In this document: positions 15,301-22,447 of the stretch, one piece after another
Layout: each line of letters begins with the position of its first letter
How positions within the stretch are numbered: the first letter of the stretch is position 1
Source: Bacteroidales bacterium
GTDB lineage: Bacteria; Bacteroidota; Bacteroidia; Bacteroidales; WCHB1-69
Assembly (NCBI GenBank): GCA_016288655.1
Contig: JAEEKX010000011.1
Span: forward strand, 1-57,371
Direction of reading: 5' to 3'
DNA length: 57,371 nucleotides
Translations under genes and position numbers: made by a program
The notes under the pieces: generated by a model
Databases searched by the model: none
What the model was told of the DNA's origin: nothing
The model's input: the letters and a program-made list of their open reading frames with translations, nothing else

Positions 15301-15593
15301 TGAAATACAACGCCCAAGACTTCCTGGAGATCTGCTCCGAGATGTTCCGCGAGTGGCTGCCGCGCCTCGGCGCCGTCAGTTTCCAGGCCTTCTGGGCGGG
15401 CTACTACACCGAACCGCGCTACATCATCGACCCCGACCACGGTCTGTTGGTGGGCTTGCAGGGCCACGGCTTCATGTTGGGCCAGTATCTCGCTAAGATC
15501 TATGTCGATCGCTTCCTCGGCCGCGAGACACCCGCCTACATGGACCGTCTGCTCCTCAGTGGCGACGGACTTACCGAAAATGCTTTCAAATAG
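12366..15593 (+). CDS. multidomain Fe-S/flavin dehydrogenase (fused opine/sarcosine/glycerol-3-P oxidase-like)
   Basis: A 1075-residue fusion. (1) Residues about 15-95: a 2Fe-2S ferredoxin-like domain with CGIGKCGACQ and a later Cys. (2) About 115-440: an NAD(P)/FAD disulfide-reductase-like unit (VAIIGAGPAGLACRE, ILSIGAGNIGYL, VFGAGDAVRVGEG). (3) About 455-520: an Fe-S segment with CLFGFACNPCSFSCP and the 4Fe-4S motif CIGCMECVAHCP. (4) About 600-660: a BFD-like 2Fe-2S domain (YVCHCEDV, MGTCRGKRC). (5) About 695-1060: a second FAD enzyme of the DAO family (VFVAGGGIAGSGLF). In other bacteria these are separate subunits of sarcosine, opine, proline or glycerol-3-phosphate dehydrogenases. The DAO half probably oxidises an amino- or hydroxy-substrate and passes electrons through the clusters to NAD(P). 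The substrate is unknown. The gene is more GC-rich than its surroundings. Confidence 0.85.
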   Translation: MNKINEHPILDIPKAEEVVFEYNGQKVTGYKGYTIAAALHQAGFPVHSHSVDGRGRSLECGIGKCGACQMLVDGVIRRICITPVDGVKQVREILQDYFPEAAAPREEVRKVYKTQVAIIGAGPAGLACREMLNQQGISNIVLDNNERVGGQFNMQTHQFFFFEKEKVYGGMRGFDIAKTLAGDDHSGIFLNSTVWDLLEGPRVAVKNLKDGSIFFVDAEYLVVATGAVPFMPVFENDDLPGVYTAAVVQKMMNVEHTLLGKRILSIGAGNIGYLTSYQATQAGAKVVAIVEAMDHEGGFPVQANRVRRLGIPIYTSHVLLRAIPNEDHTGIVGAVIAECKNFKPVPGTEKTITGIDVINICTGLISDNQLLVKGKQVFGANVFGAGDAVRVGEGTCAVLRGKQVALEIAMQMGRRVNYDDYLAVSKEYIDAQQRPVRVLDAPVKPSRARMEEKGFVIPDCLFGFACNPCSFSCPQGAITKSSTSAVPVIDYNKCIGCMECVAHCPGLAIFGYNLQKNWLFLPIEYHVEKDAKVVLINDKGEKVGEGVVENIKTNPNKTNVARVKAIDISGEKLTEVTGFIVKENFGEAVAMDPCTLTDKEPSYVCHCEDVRIEDLLTVIGDRKVISVDELKHTTRMGMGTCRGKRCIPRAKQLLRGYGIEVVGDATPRGPLSNQLTINEMQPNSQPTQFITDVNKPTRKVECDVFVAGGGIAGSGLFRYFSEAGKKTVLCNAERGSSWRCIGGGRPAFSVPEIADIANHNQEIFKELQSKTNVGYYPIRYVGFAHDEATYKSLEASLAWSDGYMVDRKDFQKEISPYFNPDLNTYSAALVTNDCWQATPGRVIDYIRHLACEKGGTLLEDCRLVEVQRTAKGFMALVYTHDKEFVEYHCEHFVNALGYQAAKFAKQLGIETGLYPIKHQAFITGRLPMLGKDGECLDMLIDRRRYKGFSAVYGQQFKETGQIIGCASPGTDSAEAGKNLKYNAQDFLEICSEMFREWLPRLGAVSFQAFWAGYYTEPRYIIDPDHGLLVGLQGHGFMLGQYLAKIYVDRFLGRETPAYMDRLLLSGDGLTENAFK

Positions 15594-15628
15594 CAGATTA
15601 TCAATAAACTATAATCATCTATCAAAAG

Positions 15629-15657
15629 GGCAGAGCAATATCTCTGCTCTTTTTTTT
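15629..15657 (+). terminator. intrinsic terminator after the oxidoreductase gene
   Basis: GCAGAG (15630-15635), a six-base loop and CTCTGC (15642-15647) are followed by TCT and a T8 run, 36 bases after the stop codon. Confidence 0.85.
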
Positions 15658-15725
15658 ATGGAAAAAAACACATTTCACAACGATTTTATCTTTGGAAAAG
15701 ATGCCGTTTTTTGAACAAACTTTTG

Positions 15726-15733
15726 TATTTTTG
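15726..15733 (+). promoter_or_regulatory. -7 box for hairpin RNA copy 2
   Basis: TATTTTTG matches TAnnTTTG and stands about 85 bases before the conserved hairpin element, the same spacing as for copy 1. No coding frame follows for almost 500 bases, so it probably serves an RNA. Confidence 0.5.
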
Positions 15734-15810
15734 CACTTTCAATTCCAACGATTCACAACCATTAAAAGAAGCAGACAAGAGAGAGCAGAAATTTCCAAAT
15801 TTATAAATAC

Positions 15811-15972
15811 ACGGCGTTAGCTTGATCCTACATTTCTAAAATCTGGAAAATTTTCGAGGTATCGGGAGAAAAGTTAAGGCTTGCGCGTAAGCGCGGGCAG
15901 TTAATTGATCTGATACGCGGGTTTTCCAGAGCCTTGAAATGTAGTGATATTAATAATGTCCGCGTTTTTTTT
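15811..15972 (+). ncRNA. long-hairpin RNA/repeat family, copy 2 (6S-like shape)
   Basis: A non-coding stretch with a strong rod-like fold: CTACATTTC/GAAATGTAG (15828-15836/15936-15944), TCTGGAAAA/TTTTCCAGA (15842-15850/15922-15930), GTATC/GATAC (15859-15863/15912-15916) and an apical 8-bp stem 15879-15886/15891-15898 capped by a GTAA tetraloop. An outer stem CGGCGTTA/TAATGTC is also possible, and a T8 run follows CCGCG at 15965-15972. The segments AGCTTGA, AAAATCTGGAAAATTTT, CGGGAGAA and GCGGGTTTTCCAGA are shared with copy 1 at 8.0 kb. A long rod with internal bulges resembles 6S RNA, but the presence of a homologous second copy fits a hairpin-repeat family equally well. Confidence 0.55.
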
Positions 15973-16102
15973 GCCCATTTCCATCCTTCCCGCTTCGTCC
16001 TTTTTCCTTCTTCTTCCCTCAATGAACTTTGATCTCTAAACTTCCGGTTTTAAACTTTTTCAAAAAAAAATCTTCCAACCGTGTACAATGTAAAATTTTT
16101 TG

Positions 16103-16110
16103 TATTTTTG
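16103..16110 (+). promoter_or_regulatory. -7 box for the ECF sigma gene
   Basis: TATTTTTG, 104 bases before the sigma-factor start. The leader contains GGAGG (near 16151) and a second purine-rich site, AAAGGAG, just before the ATG at 16214. A Shine-Dalgarno as good as this is unusual among the genes here. Confidence 0.5.
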
Positions 16111-16213
16111 CATCGTCAATCATCACATAAAAATAACACAAAAATTATAGGAGGAACGCTATCGGTTAAATATCTATCTTTTTGATTTATAAACAAATAG
16201 AAAGGAGTGCCTT

Positions 16214-16795
16214 ATGAAGAAGATAGCGTTGTCCGACAATGAGCTGATAGAGCTTTATACCCAAGGTGATGAGTCCGCACTGAAAAGTTTGATCCAGAGA
16301 CACGAGAAAAAGGTCTTTTCCTATATTTTGCTTTCCGTCAAGAACCGTGAGCTGGCCGAAGATATATTCCAAGATACTTTCATCAAGGTTATCAATACGT
16401 TACGTTCCGGCAATTACCACGAAGAGGGCAAGTTCGTGCAGTGGGTGATGCGGATAGCCAACAATCTCAAGATCGACTATTTCCGTAAGATGCAGCGGAT
16501 GCCCGCCTTTGAGACCAACGGCGAGTTCGACATCTTCGACGTCATCTACGGTACCGATCCTTCCGCCGAGCAGAAGATGATCACCGAGCAGATTTATGCC
16601 GAGATCACCGCTTTGGTGAAACTCCTTCCCCCGGAACAACGTGAGGTGCTTGAAATGCGTATCTATCAGGATATCAGTTTCAAGGATATCGCCGAGATGA
16701 CCAACGTGAGCATCAACACGGCACTTGGCCGCATGCGTTATGCCCTTATCAACCTCCGCAAGATCATCAAGGAGAAGAACGTGGTGGTCTGTTAG
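16214..16795 (+). CDS. ECF-family RNA polymerase sigma factor
   Basis: A 193-residue sigma-70 factor of the extracytoplasmic-function type. Region 2 covers about residues 20-90 (LAEDIFQDTFIKVINTL, then WVMRIANNLKIDYFRK for -10 recognition). Region 4 covers about 130-185 (LPPEQREVLEMRIYQDISFKDIAEM and SINTALGRMRYALINLRK, the -35 HTH). No anti-sigma gene follows; instead there is a non-coding gap and the convergent T9SS gene. That differs from the usual ECF/anti-sigma pair of Bacteroidetes polysaccharide loci and suggests control of the gene's own expression. The short tail ends KNVVVC. Confidence 0.9.
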   Translation: MKKIALSDNELIELYTQGDESALKSLIQRHEKKVFSYILLSVKNRELAEDIFQDTFIKVINTLRSGNYHEEGKFVQWVMRIANNLKIDYFRKMQRMPAFETNGEFDIFDVIYGTDPSAEQKMITEQIYAEITALVKLLPPEQREVLEMRIYQDISFKDIAEMTNVSINTALGRMRYALINLRKIIKEKNVVVC

Positions 16796-17160
16796 TTCTT
16801 CCGTAATTTGTTTCCTGAGATTCCACCGCTGAGATAATATAGTGTCGCAAAGCGGTGGGGTAGTAAAACACACAAGGCGGAACCGCCACTGAAAGTGGTG
16901 TCCCGCCTGGGTTTAGACAAGTGCTTTTTGCGGATTTTTAGTTGTTGACAACCAGCAACGAACCACCGACGGAGCACAAGGATAGTGAATAGTTGAGGAT
17001 GTTGTCGATAATGTGCTTGCGAGGGACGAGCCGACGTACGCTTTTCCTCTTTTTTGAAGGGATAGAACTTTGTTCCATAGGCAGCTACTTTGGTTTGTAA
17101 TAATTACGCTAATAGAACGCCGTCGGCTTGCGTTTTATTGTTTGAAAATGAAAAAATAGG
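16796..17160. other. non-coding gap with two hairpins, no gene seen
   Basis: Between the convergent sigma-factor and T9SS genes I see two stable inverted repeats. CCACCGCT/AGCGGTGG lies at 16823-16830/16851-16858. AGGCGG...CCGCCT (16875-16880/16903-16908) encloses GCCACT/AGTGGT. A weaker AACGC/GCGTT hairpin followed by TTTATTG lies near 17117-17139, and GCCGACG near 17031 is complementary to CGTCGGC near 17120. They may end transcription from both sides. No reading frame with plausible codon use was found. Confidence 0.5.
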
Positions 17161-20100
17161 TTAAAGTACCGTGATACTGCCGGTGTATTGGTAGTTTCCT
17201 CCTCCGAACACGCTGACTTTCAGGTGGTAAGAGAAGACATTATAGGAGGGCGTCTTCCCGTTCACTTTGCCGTCCCAGCGGAAATGCGGGTCGGTGGAGT
17301 GATAGACCAACATGCCCCAGCGGTCGTAAATCCATATCTCACTCGTCTCCAACTGCGCGGCTATGCCGTCAGGAATGAAGAACTCGTCGTTTTCGCCAGG
17401 CGTCACGGACGGGGAGATGGCATTCGGCAGGTACATATAGAAGGGGCAGCCGTGGATGGTGATGCGGTCGAATGACTCACACTGCGCAGTATGCGCGGTA
17501 ACCACGTACGTGCCAGCACGATGCACTTCAATCTGCGGGGTCGTCTCGCCCGTGGACCAGTGGATGTTGTCCAACTCGGTTGTCACCTCCAACACCGCCG
17601 TCAGGTTCTCGCAGAAGTCTTCGGTCAGGCACTCGAGGGTCAGCGCGGTATTCACCACCTCGACGTGCTTGGTGACGACACTGTCGCATCCGTGCGAACT
17701 GGAGAACGACTGCGTGTAACTGCCGGAGTTGTGGTAGATCTGTCCATTCCAGATCATGCTGTCGCAGGCGACGACATCGAACTCCTGGGCATAGACGGGG
17801 TTGACGGTCAGCCGCAGGATGACGGTGCTGTCGCAGCCCATGGGCGTCTGTAGTTCGTGGACCACTTCGACGATGCCCGCTACGGAAGTGCTGTCGGTGG
17901 AGACGGTGAACCCGTGGCCGCTGTATGGCATGTACTGGCAGATCTCGTCTTCAATGGTGATGGACTGCGCGGGGATGACGTTCACGGTGACATGCACGAT
18001 GCTGTCGCTGCCTAAGGACGAGGGATGCACTACGTCTTGTGTGCCTGCGCTGGTGAAGGTGGCGCCATTCCAGGTGATTGGCAAGTCGTTGGCGCACACG
18101 GTTGTGTCAATGGATGCCTCAACGTTGGGAATGACGTTCAAGGTCATGGTGACGGTGCTGTCGCAGCCGTTGGCGGCGGTGAGCACGGCCGTCTGGCTCC
18201 CGGCTTCGGTGAAAGTGACGCCGTTCCAAGTGTAGGGAAGGTCGTTCTCCACGATGGTGCGTTGGTCGGTGCCGGTGCTGTTGGGCAGCACGGTAAGGGT
18301 GAGGTTGATGGTGCTGTCGCAGCCGTAGATGGTGGTGAGGTGCGCGATATTGGTCAGTGTGCCAGGCGTTTGTGTCTCCGTGGCGGTGAATGAAGCGCCG
18401 TAGTTGTTGTAGGCGGTGTTCTGGCAGATGGTGTCGAAGACGTCGGTGGGTACGGGATCATGAAGGTTGATGCAGGCGACGTTGGTATAGACGGTTCCGC
18501 AGTTGTCGCTTACGTATGCCACACGATAACAGGTGTTTACTGTAAGTGTACCAGGGGTGACGCTGGTGCCGTTGGCGCCGGCGATGTCGGTGAAGGTGGT
18601 GCCGTTGGTCGATTGTTGCCAGACATAGTAACTGTTGTCGCCGCCGGAGCAGCCCGATACGGTGAGGGGGGCGGGGGTGCCGCCGCGACAGATGTCCTGC
18701 GTGCTGGCCACGGTGCCGGCGACCATCGGGTCGGTGAGCGGCTGGAGGGTGATGGCTTGCGTCTGCTGGCAGCCGTCGGCATCGGTGACGGTGACGGTGT
18801 AAGTGCCGGCGGTGAGCGGCGTGGCGGAAGGTCCGGTGAACGAGCCGGTCGGGAAGCCGTTGTTGGAACTCCACGCGTAGGTGTATGGCGGGTTGCCTCC
18901 CGAGGCGGTGATAGCGGCTAAGCCGGTGGTGTCGCCGTAGCAGAGGATGTCGGTGGTCTGTGTGACCGCCACAGTGACGCTGGTGGGCACGTTGAGCGAC
19001 ACCTGCGTGGTGGTGGTGTTGCCGCAGGCGTCGGCGATGGTGACGGTGACGGTGGTGGGGCCGGTGATGTGGGAGCCGGCGGTGGGCGACTGCGTGATGG
19101 TCAGTTGGTTGGTGGGGGTGAGGTTGTCGGTGGAGGAGGGACGGACCATATTCGAGAGATCGGGTACGGCGAAGACGCAGTTGCCGATGTCGGTGGCGTT
19201 GAGCGGGCCGATGGAGCCTGAGAACACGGGCGGCTCAGTATCGAGGTGGACGGTGACGCTGCCGACGGAGGGACAGCCGTTGCCGTGAGTGACGGTTACG
19301 GAGTAGGTGGTCGGTTCCTGGGTGGGGCGGGCGATGAAGGAGGAGGTGGTAGCGCCGGTATTCCATTGGTAACCAATGGCGTCGCTGGCGTTGACACTCA
19401 CCGTGGTGGGGTCGTTGGCGCAGAGCAGCATGGGAGAGGCGGTCACCTCAATGGGCGTCACGTTGGTGTTCATGGTGACGTGGCAGGTGTTGGTGATGTC
19501 GAACTGGTCGCCGTTGCAGGCAGTATATTGCAGGCGGGCGGTGTAGTAGGTGCTGCCGGTGGGGGTGACGGTGATGACATCGCCGGTGCCGACGACGGGG
19601 CCGTTGATGCCTTGCCCTTCGTACCAGGTGACGGTGTATTGCGGGGTGCCGCCGTTGGGAATGAAGCGCCAGGCCTCGTTGTGGGCCGTCCAGGCGCCGG
19701 TGTTGCGGCCGGGCGGCACGGTGGCGGCGGTGCCGCTGGCGTTTTGGATGCCGACGACGCCGTTACCGTTGTTCCAATCGGAGCAGGTGGGCGCATCCCG
19801 CAGGTAGATGTCGATGATGTTGGTGCCCTCATACAATACGATCATGCTGGAGAAAGTGCGGACTTCATAGCATGAGAAAAGTGCTATATTGTTGAAACTC
19901 AATACGTATGAGCGGCAAGGATAGGTGCCGAGCACACCTTGGTAGATGCCGTCGCCATCATAGTAGTTGGGGTAGATGTCGCGGTAGCATGCGAAGATGG
20001 TATTGGGAAATAGATTTGAATTGGGGAGGGATTCGTCGTACGACCAGGCGCAACTACCGTTGGCGACACTAGTGTTGAAGGTGGCGACGGAGTTGGCACC

Positions 20101-21063
20101 GGGGACGATCTGGTTGTAGTTTTGGCCGTAGAAGCAGAAGCCGAAAGGCAGGGAGAGCACGTCTCCCCAGGTGTCGTCGGTGGCATTGGTGAAGATCCGC
20201 GTGCCGGCGGTGTAGGAGTAGGGCGGATTGTAGGGAATGGCGGTGACGTAGTAGCTGTTGGTCTGCAGGGCGGTGGCCACGGCGTTGGCTTCGAGGGTGA
20301 CGGTCGGTTCGTCGCAATCGACGACGATTTCAGTGAGATGGGTGCCGAGTTGCGCGGGGGCGACGCTGGGACAGCCGTCCATGTCGCAGTCCTGCACGTT
20401 CACGGTGATGGAGGCGACGGAAGAACCGCAGCCGGGGGAAGTGGCTGTGACAGAGTATGTTGTAGTGGAAGATGGCGAGACATTGATGAAAGCGCTGGTG
20501 GCCCCCGTGCTCCAATGGTAGGTGTAGTTGGTGCAGCCGTTGCACCAGACTCTCGCCTCCCAGCCGTCGTACTGCACACTGCCGTCGGAGGAGAACTCAA
20601 CGGTGAGACTGCCGGAGTTGGCGGTGAAAGTCATGCCCTGCAGGCCGCTGTAGTAGTTGCCGCTGTTGAGTAGCGTGCCAGAGGTGGAGGTGCCGTCGTA
20701 AAGATAGATCTCGTCGTAATTGGACTCCACATTGACGTAGTCGAAGGTGATGGTGACGGGCGTGTTGTTGTTGGAGGTGAAGGTGCGGATGTAGTCAACG
20801 GAGTAGTCGTATTCGTAGTTGATGCCGCCGTCGTCGTAGAAACAGATGGTGTTGCCGCAGTTGACAATGGTGGTGCCGGAACTCATGTTGACGGTCTGGG
20901 AGCAACTGGTCGCCCCGCCTTGGGTGAGAGCGGTGAGGGTGGCGCTGTTGCCTTCGCAGATCGCCGTGGGACCGTCGATGGAGACCGATTGCGCTTGCAT
21001 CTTGATCAAAGAGAAACACAATGCCATCAAGAAGAAAAGGCTTCTAAGGGAAGTTGTTTTCAT
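17161..21063 (-). CDS. giant secreted multidomain protein, T9SS type B C-terminal domain
   Basis: A 1300-residue surface or secreted protein. The start is set at MKTTSLRSLF, giving a normal signal peptide ending MQAQS; the upstream extension has none. In order: an Ig-like motif (about 25-45), a CUB-like region with YDEIYLYDGT (about 90-170), Ig/PKD-like WSTGATSAF units, a HYR-like domain (about 620-690) and an SprB-type repeat (YAWSSNNG, TPLTAGTYTVTVTD). Four or more short repeats with CDSTV and a DLP(I/Y)TWNG motif follow (about 880-1180). The last 90 residues hold LPNAISPSVTPGENDEF and YDRWGMLVY, the gliding-motility C-terminal sorting domain. It should be exported by T9SS as an adhesin or gliding-type protein. 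The -7 box is at 21104-21111. Confidence 0.88.
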   Translation of the reverse strand: MKTTSLRSLFFLMALCFSLIKMQAQSVSIDGPTAICEGNSATLTALTQGGATSCSQTVNMSSGTTIVNCGNTICFYDDGGINYEYDYSVDYIRTFTSNNNTPVTITFDYVNVESNYDEIYLYDGTSTSGTLLNSGNYYSGLQGMTFTANSGSLTVEFSSDGSVQYDGWEARVWCNGCTNYTYHWSTGATSAFINVSPSSTTTYSVTATSPGCGSSVASITVNVQDCDMDGCPSVAPAQLGTHLTEIVVDCDEPTVTLEANAVATALQTNSYYVTAIPYNPPYSYTAGTRIFTNATDDTWGDVLSLPFGFCFYGQNYNQIVPGANSVATFNTSVANGSCAWSYDESLPNSNLFPNTIFACYRDIYPNYYDGDGIYQGVLGTYPCRSYVLSFNNIALFSCYEVRTFSSMIVLYEGTNIIDIYLRDAPTCSDWNNGNGVVGIQNASGTAATVPPGRNTGAWTAHNEAWRFIPNGGTPQYTVTWYEGQGINGPVVGTGDVITVTPTGSTYYTARLQYTACNGDQFDITNTCHVTMNTNVTPIEVTASPMLLCANDPTTVSVNASDAIGYQWNTGATTSSFIARPTQEPTTYSVTVTHGNGCPSVGSVTVHLDTEPPVFSGSIGPLNATDIGNCVFAVPDLSNMVRPSSTDNLTPTNQLTITQSPTAGSHITGPTTVTVTIADACGNTTTTQVSLNVPTSVTVAVTQTTDILCYGDTTGLAAITASGGNPPYTYAWSSNNGFPTGSFTGPSATPLTAGTYTVTVTDADGCQQTQAITLQPLTDPMVAGTVASTQDICRGGTPAPLTVSGCSGGDNSYYVWQQSTNGTTFTDIAGANGTSVTPGTLTVNTCYRVAYVSDNCGTVYTNVACINLHDPVPTDVFDTICQNTAYNNYGASFTATETQTPGTLTNIAHLTTIYGCDSTINLTLTVLPNSTGTDQRTIVENDLPYTWNGVTFTEAGSQTAVLTAANGCDSTVTMTLNVIPNVEASIDTTVCANDLPITWNGATFTSAGTQDVVHPSSLGSDSIVHVTVNVIPAQSITIEDEICQYMPYSGHGFTVSTDSTSVAGIVEVVHELQTPMGCDSTVILRLTVNPVYAQEFDVVACDSMIWNGQIYHNSGSYTQSFSSSHGCDSVVTKHVEVVNTALTLECLTEDFCENLTAVLEVTTELDNIHWSTGETTPQIEVHRAGTYVVTAHTAQCESFDRITIHGCPFYMYLPNAISPSVTPGENDEFFIPDGIAAQLETSEIWIYDRWGMLVYHSTDPHFRWDGKVNGKTPSYNVFSYHLKVSVFGGGNYQYTGSITVL

Positions 21064-21103
21064 TTTTCTCAAAATACAAAACGGCATTCTTGATAATTTT
21101 GCG

Positions 21104-21111
21104 CAAAAGTA
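21104..21111 (-). promoter_or_regulatory. -7 box for the T9SS type B gene
   Basis: TACTTTTG on the minus strand, about 40 bases before the chosen start MKTTSL. It falls inside the longer reading frame and so supports the shorter start. Confidence 0.55.
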
Positions 21112-21193
21112 CAAATTTTTTTTCACAAATATAACATTATTCACAAAAAATAATAATATGTGGTTTTACTTCCCAAGCCACTGTTTTTTTATG

Positions 21194-21201
21194 TATCTTT
21201 G
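21194..21201 (+). promoter_or_regulatory. -7 box for the surface-polymer operon
   Basis: TATCTTTG, 36 bases before the ATG at 21238. It is the only consensus box seen ahead of the run of close-packed genes to 29433. Confidence 0.55.
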
Positions 21202-21237
21202 CAGACTGATTCTAATTTGGTCAAAATCTACTTTACC

Positions 21238-22446
21238 ATGAAGTTAGGGCTGATACAAGAAACGAAAATTCCCGAGGACAACCGTGTGGCGCTGTCGCCT
21301 GCGCAGATGGCCGAACTGCAATGCCAGTATCCGGAGCACCGCTTTGTGGCGCAGTCGAGCCGTACCCGCGCCTTTCACGATGATGCCTACCAACAGGCTG
21401 GAATAGAGGTGGTTGAGGATGTTTCCGATTGCGATGTGCTCTTTGGAATCAAGGAGGCGGACATTGCATCGCTGCTGCCCGATAAGCACTATTTCTTCTT
21501 CGGTCACATCGCGAAGATGCAGGCCTATAACCGACCGCTGTTGCGGGCGTTCATGGAAAAGCGGATTACCTTTACCGACTATGAGTATTTGGTGGATGAC
21601 GCCGGCCGTCGCGTCTGTGCCTTCGGCTGGTGGGCCGGCATTGTGGGTGTCTATTACACGCTGCGCGGCTACGGCTTGCGTCACCGTCTGTACGAACTGC
21701 CCCGCCCCGACCGTCACTTCACCCTCGACGCGCTGAAGTCAGCGCTGCGGTCGGTCAACCTGCCGCCCGTCAAGATGCTGGTGACCGGCAACGGCCGCGT
21801 GTCGCAGGGCGCGCAGTACATCCTCGATGAGATCGGCGCCCCCCGTCTCAGCGAAGAGCATTTCTTTGCCGCGGATACGGTCAATGCGCTCTCCTACGTC
21901 GTTGCCGACGCCGACCGGCTGGTGAGACGCGCCGACGGACAACCTTTCTCGTGGGATGATTTCACCAGCCATCCCGCCAACTACCGGAGTGACTTCCATC
22001 GCTGGGCCGCCGCCGCGGACATCCTGCTGTGCGCCCACTTCTGGAGTCCCGACGCCCCCGTCTATCTTACGCATAACGACCTGAAAGACAGTTCTGTACG
22101 TATCCGTTTCATCGGCGATGTCACCTGCGATATTCAGGGCAGCATCCAATCTACCCTGCGTGCCTCCACCCACGACGATCCCTACTACGACTACAACCCG
22201 CAGACCGCTCAGGAGGAGCCCGCCTTCTCTTCCGACCGCAATATCACGGTCATGGCGGTCGATACCTGCCCCAATGCCCTTGCGTTGGACACGAGCGCCT
22301 ATTTCGGCGAAATGCTCATGAAACACGTGCTCCCCGAATTGCTGTCAAGCCAGCATTCGCCTGTGATAGCGCGCGGTACCATCCTTGACAAGGGCGTGCT
22401 TACCCCCCATTTCGACTATTTGAAATCATTTGCAGAAGGGAAATAG
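21238..22446 (+). CDS. saccharopine/alanine dehydrogenase-like NAD-dependent enzyme
   Basis: A 402-residue enzyme of the alanine dehydrogenase/transhydrogenase and NAD-dependent saccharopine dehydrogenase family. The start is the ATG of MKLGLIQETK. The N-terminal domain has IPEDNRVALSPAQM, HRFVAQSSRTRAF and LFGIKEADI, the typical beginning. The nucleotide-binding part has VKMLVTGNGRVSQGA near residue 180. The end includes IRFIGDVTCDIQGSIQST, diagnostic of saccharopine dehydrogenase-like members. These enzymes join or split an amino acid and a 2-oxo acid reductively. It lies one base before the flippase gene, so it may make a precursor for the polymer rather than serve lysine metabolism; that is inference from context. 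Confidence 0.82.
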   Translation: MKLGLIQETKIPEDNRVALSPAQMAELQCQYPEHRFVAQSSRTRAFHDDAYQQAGIEVVEDVSDCDVLFGIKEADIASLLPDKHYFFFGHIAKMQAYNRPLLRAFMEKRITFTDYEYLVDDAGRRVCAFGWWAGIVGVYYTLRGYGLRHRLYELPRPDRHFTLDALKSALRSVNLPPVKMLVTGNGRVSQGAQYILDEIGAPRLSEEHFFAADTVNALSYVVADADRLVRRADGQPFSWDDFTSHPANYRSDFHRWAAAADILLCAHFWSPDAPVYLTHNDLKDSSVRIRFIGDVTCDIQGSIQSTLRASTHDDPYYDYNPQTAQEEPAFSSDRNITVMAVDTCPNALALDTSAYFGEMLMKHVLPELLSSQHSPVIARGTILDKGVLTPHFDYLKSFAEGK

Positions 22447-22447
22447 C

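Noticed and set aside
15811-15972. Firm assignment as 6S RNA
   Set aside because: The rod shape fits, but a homologous element at 8.0 kb and the lack of a covariance search make a definite name unsafe.
16792-16977. 61-codon minus-strand frame in the gap after the sigma factor
   Set aside because: It consists mostly of the two hairpins and has no plausible start or codon pattern.
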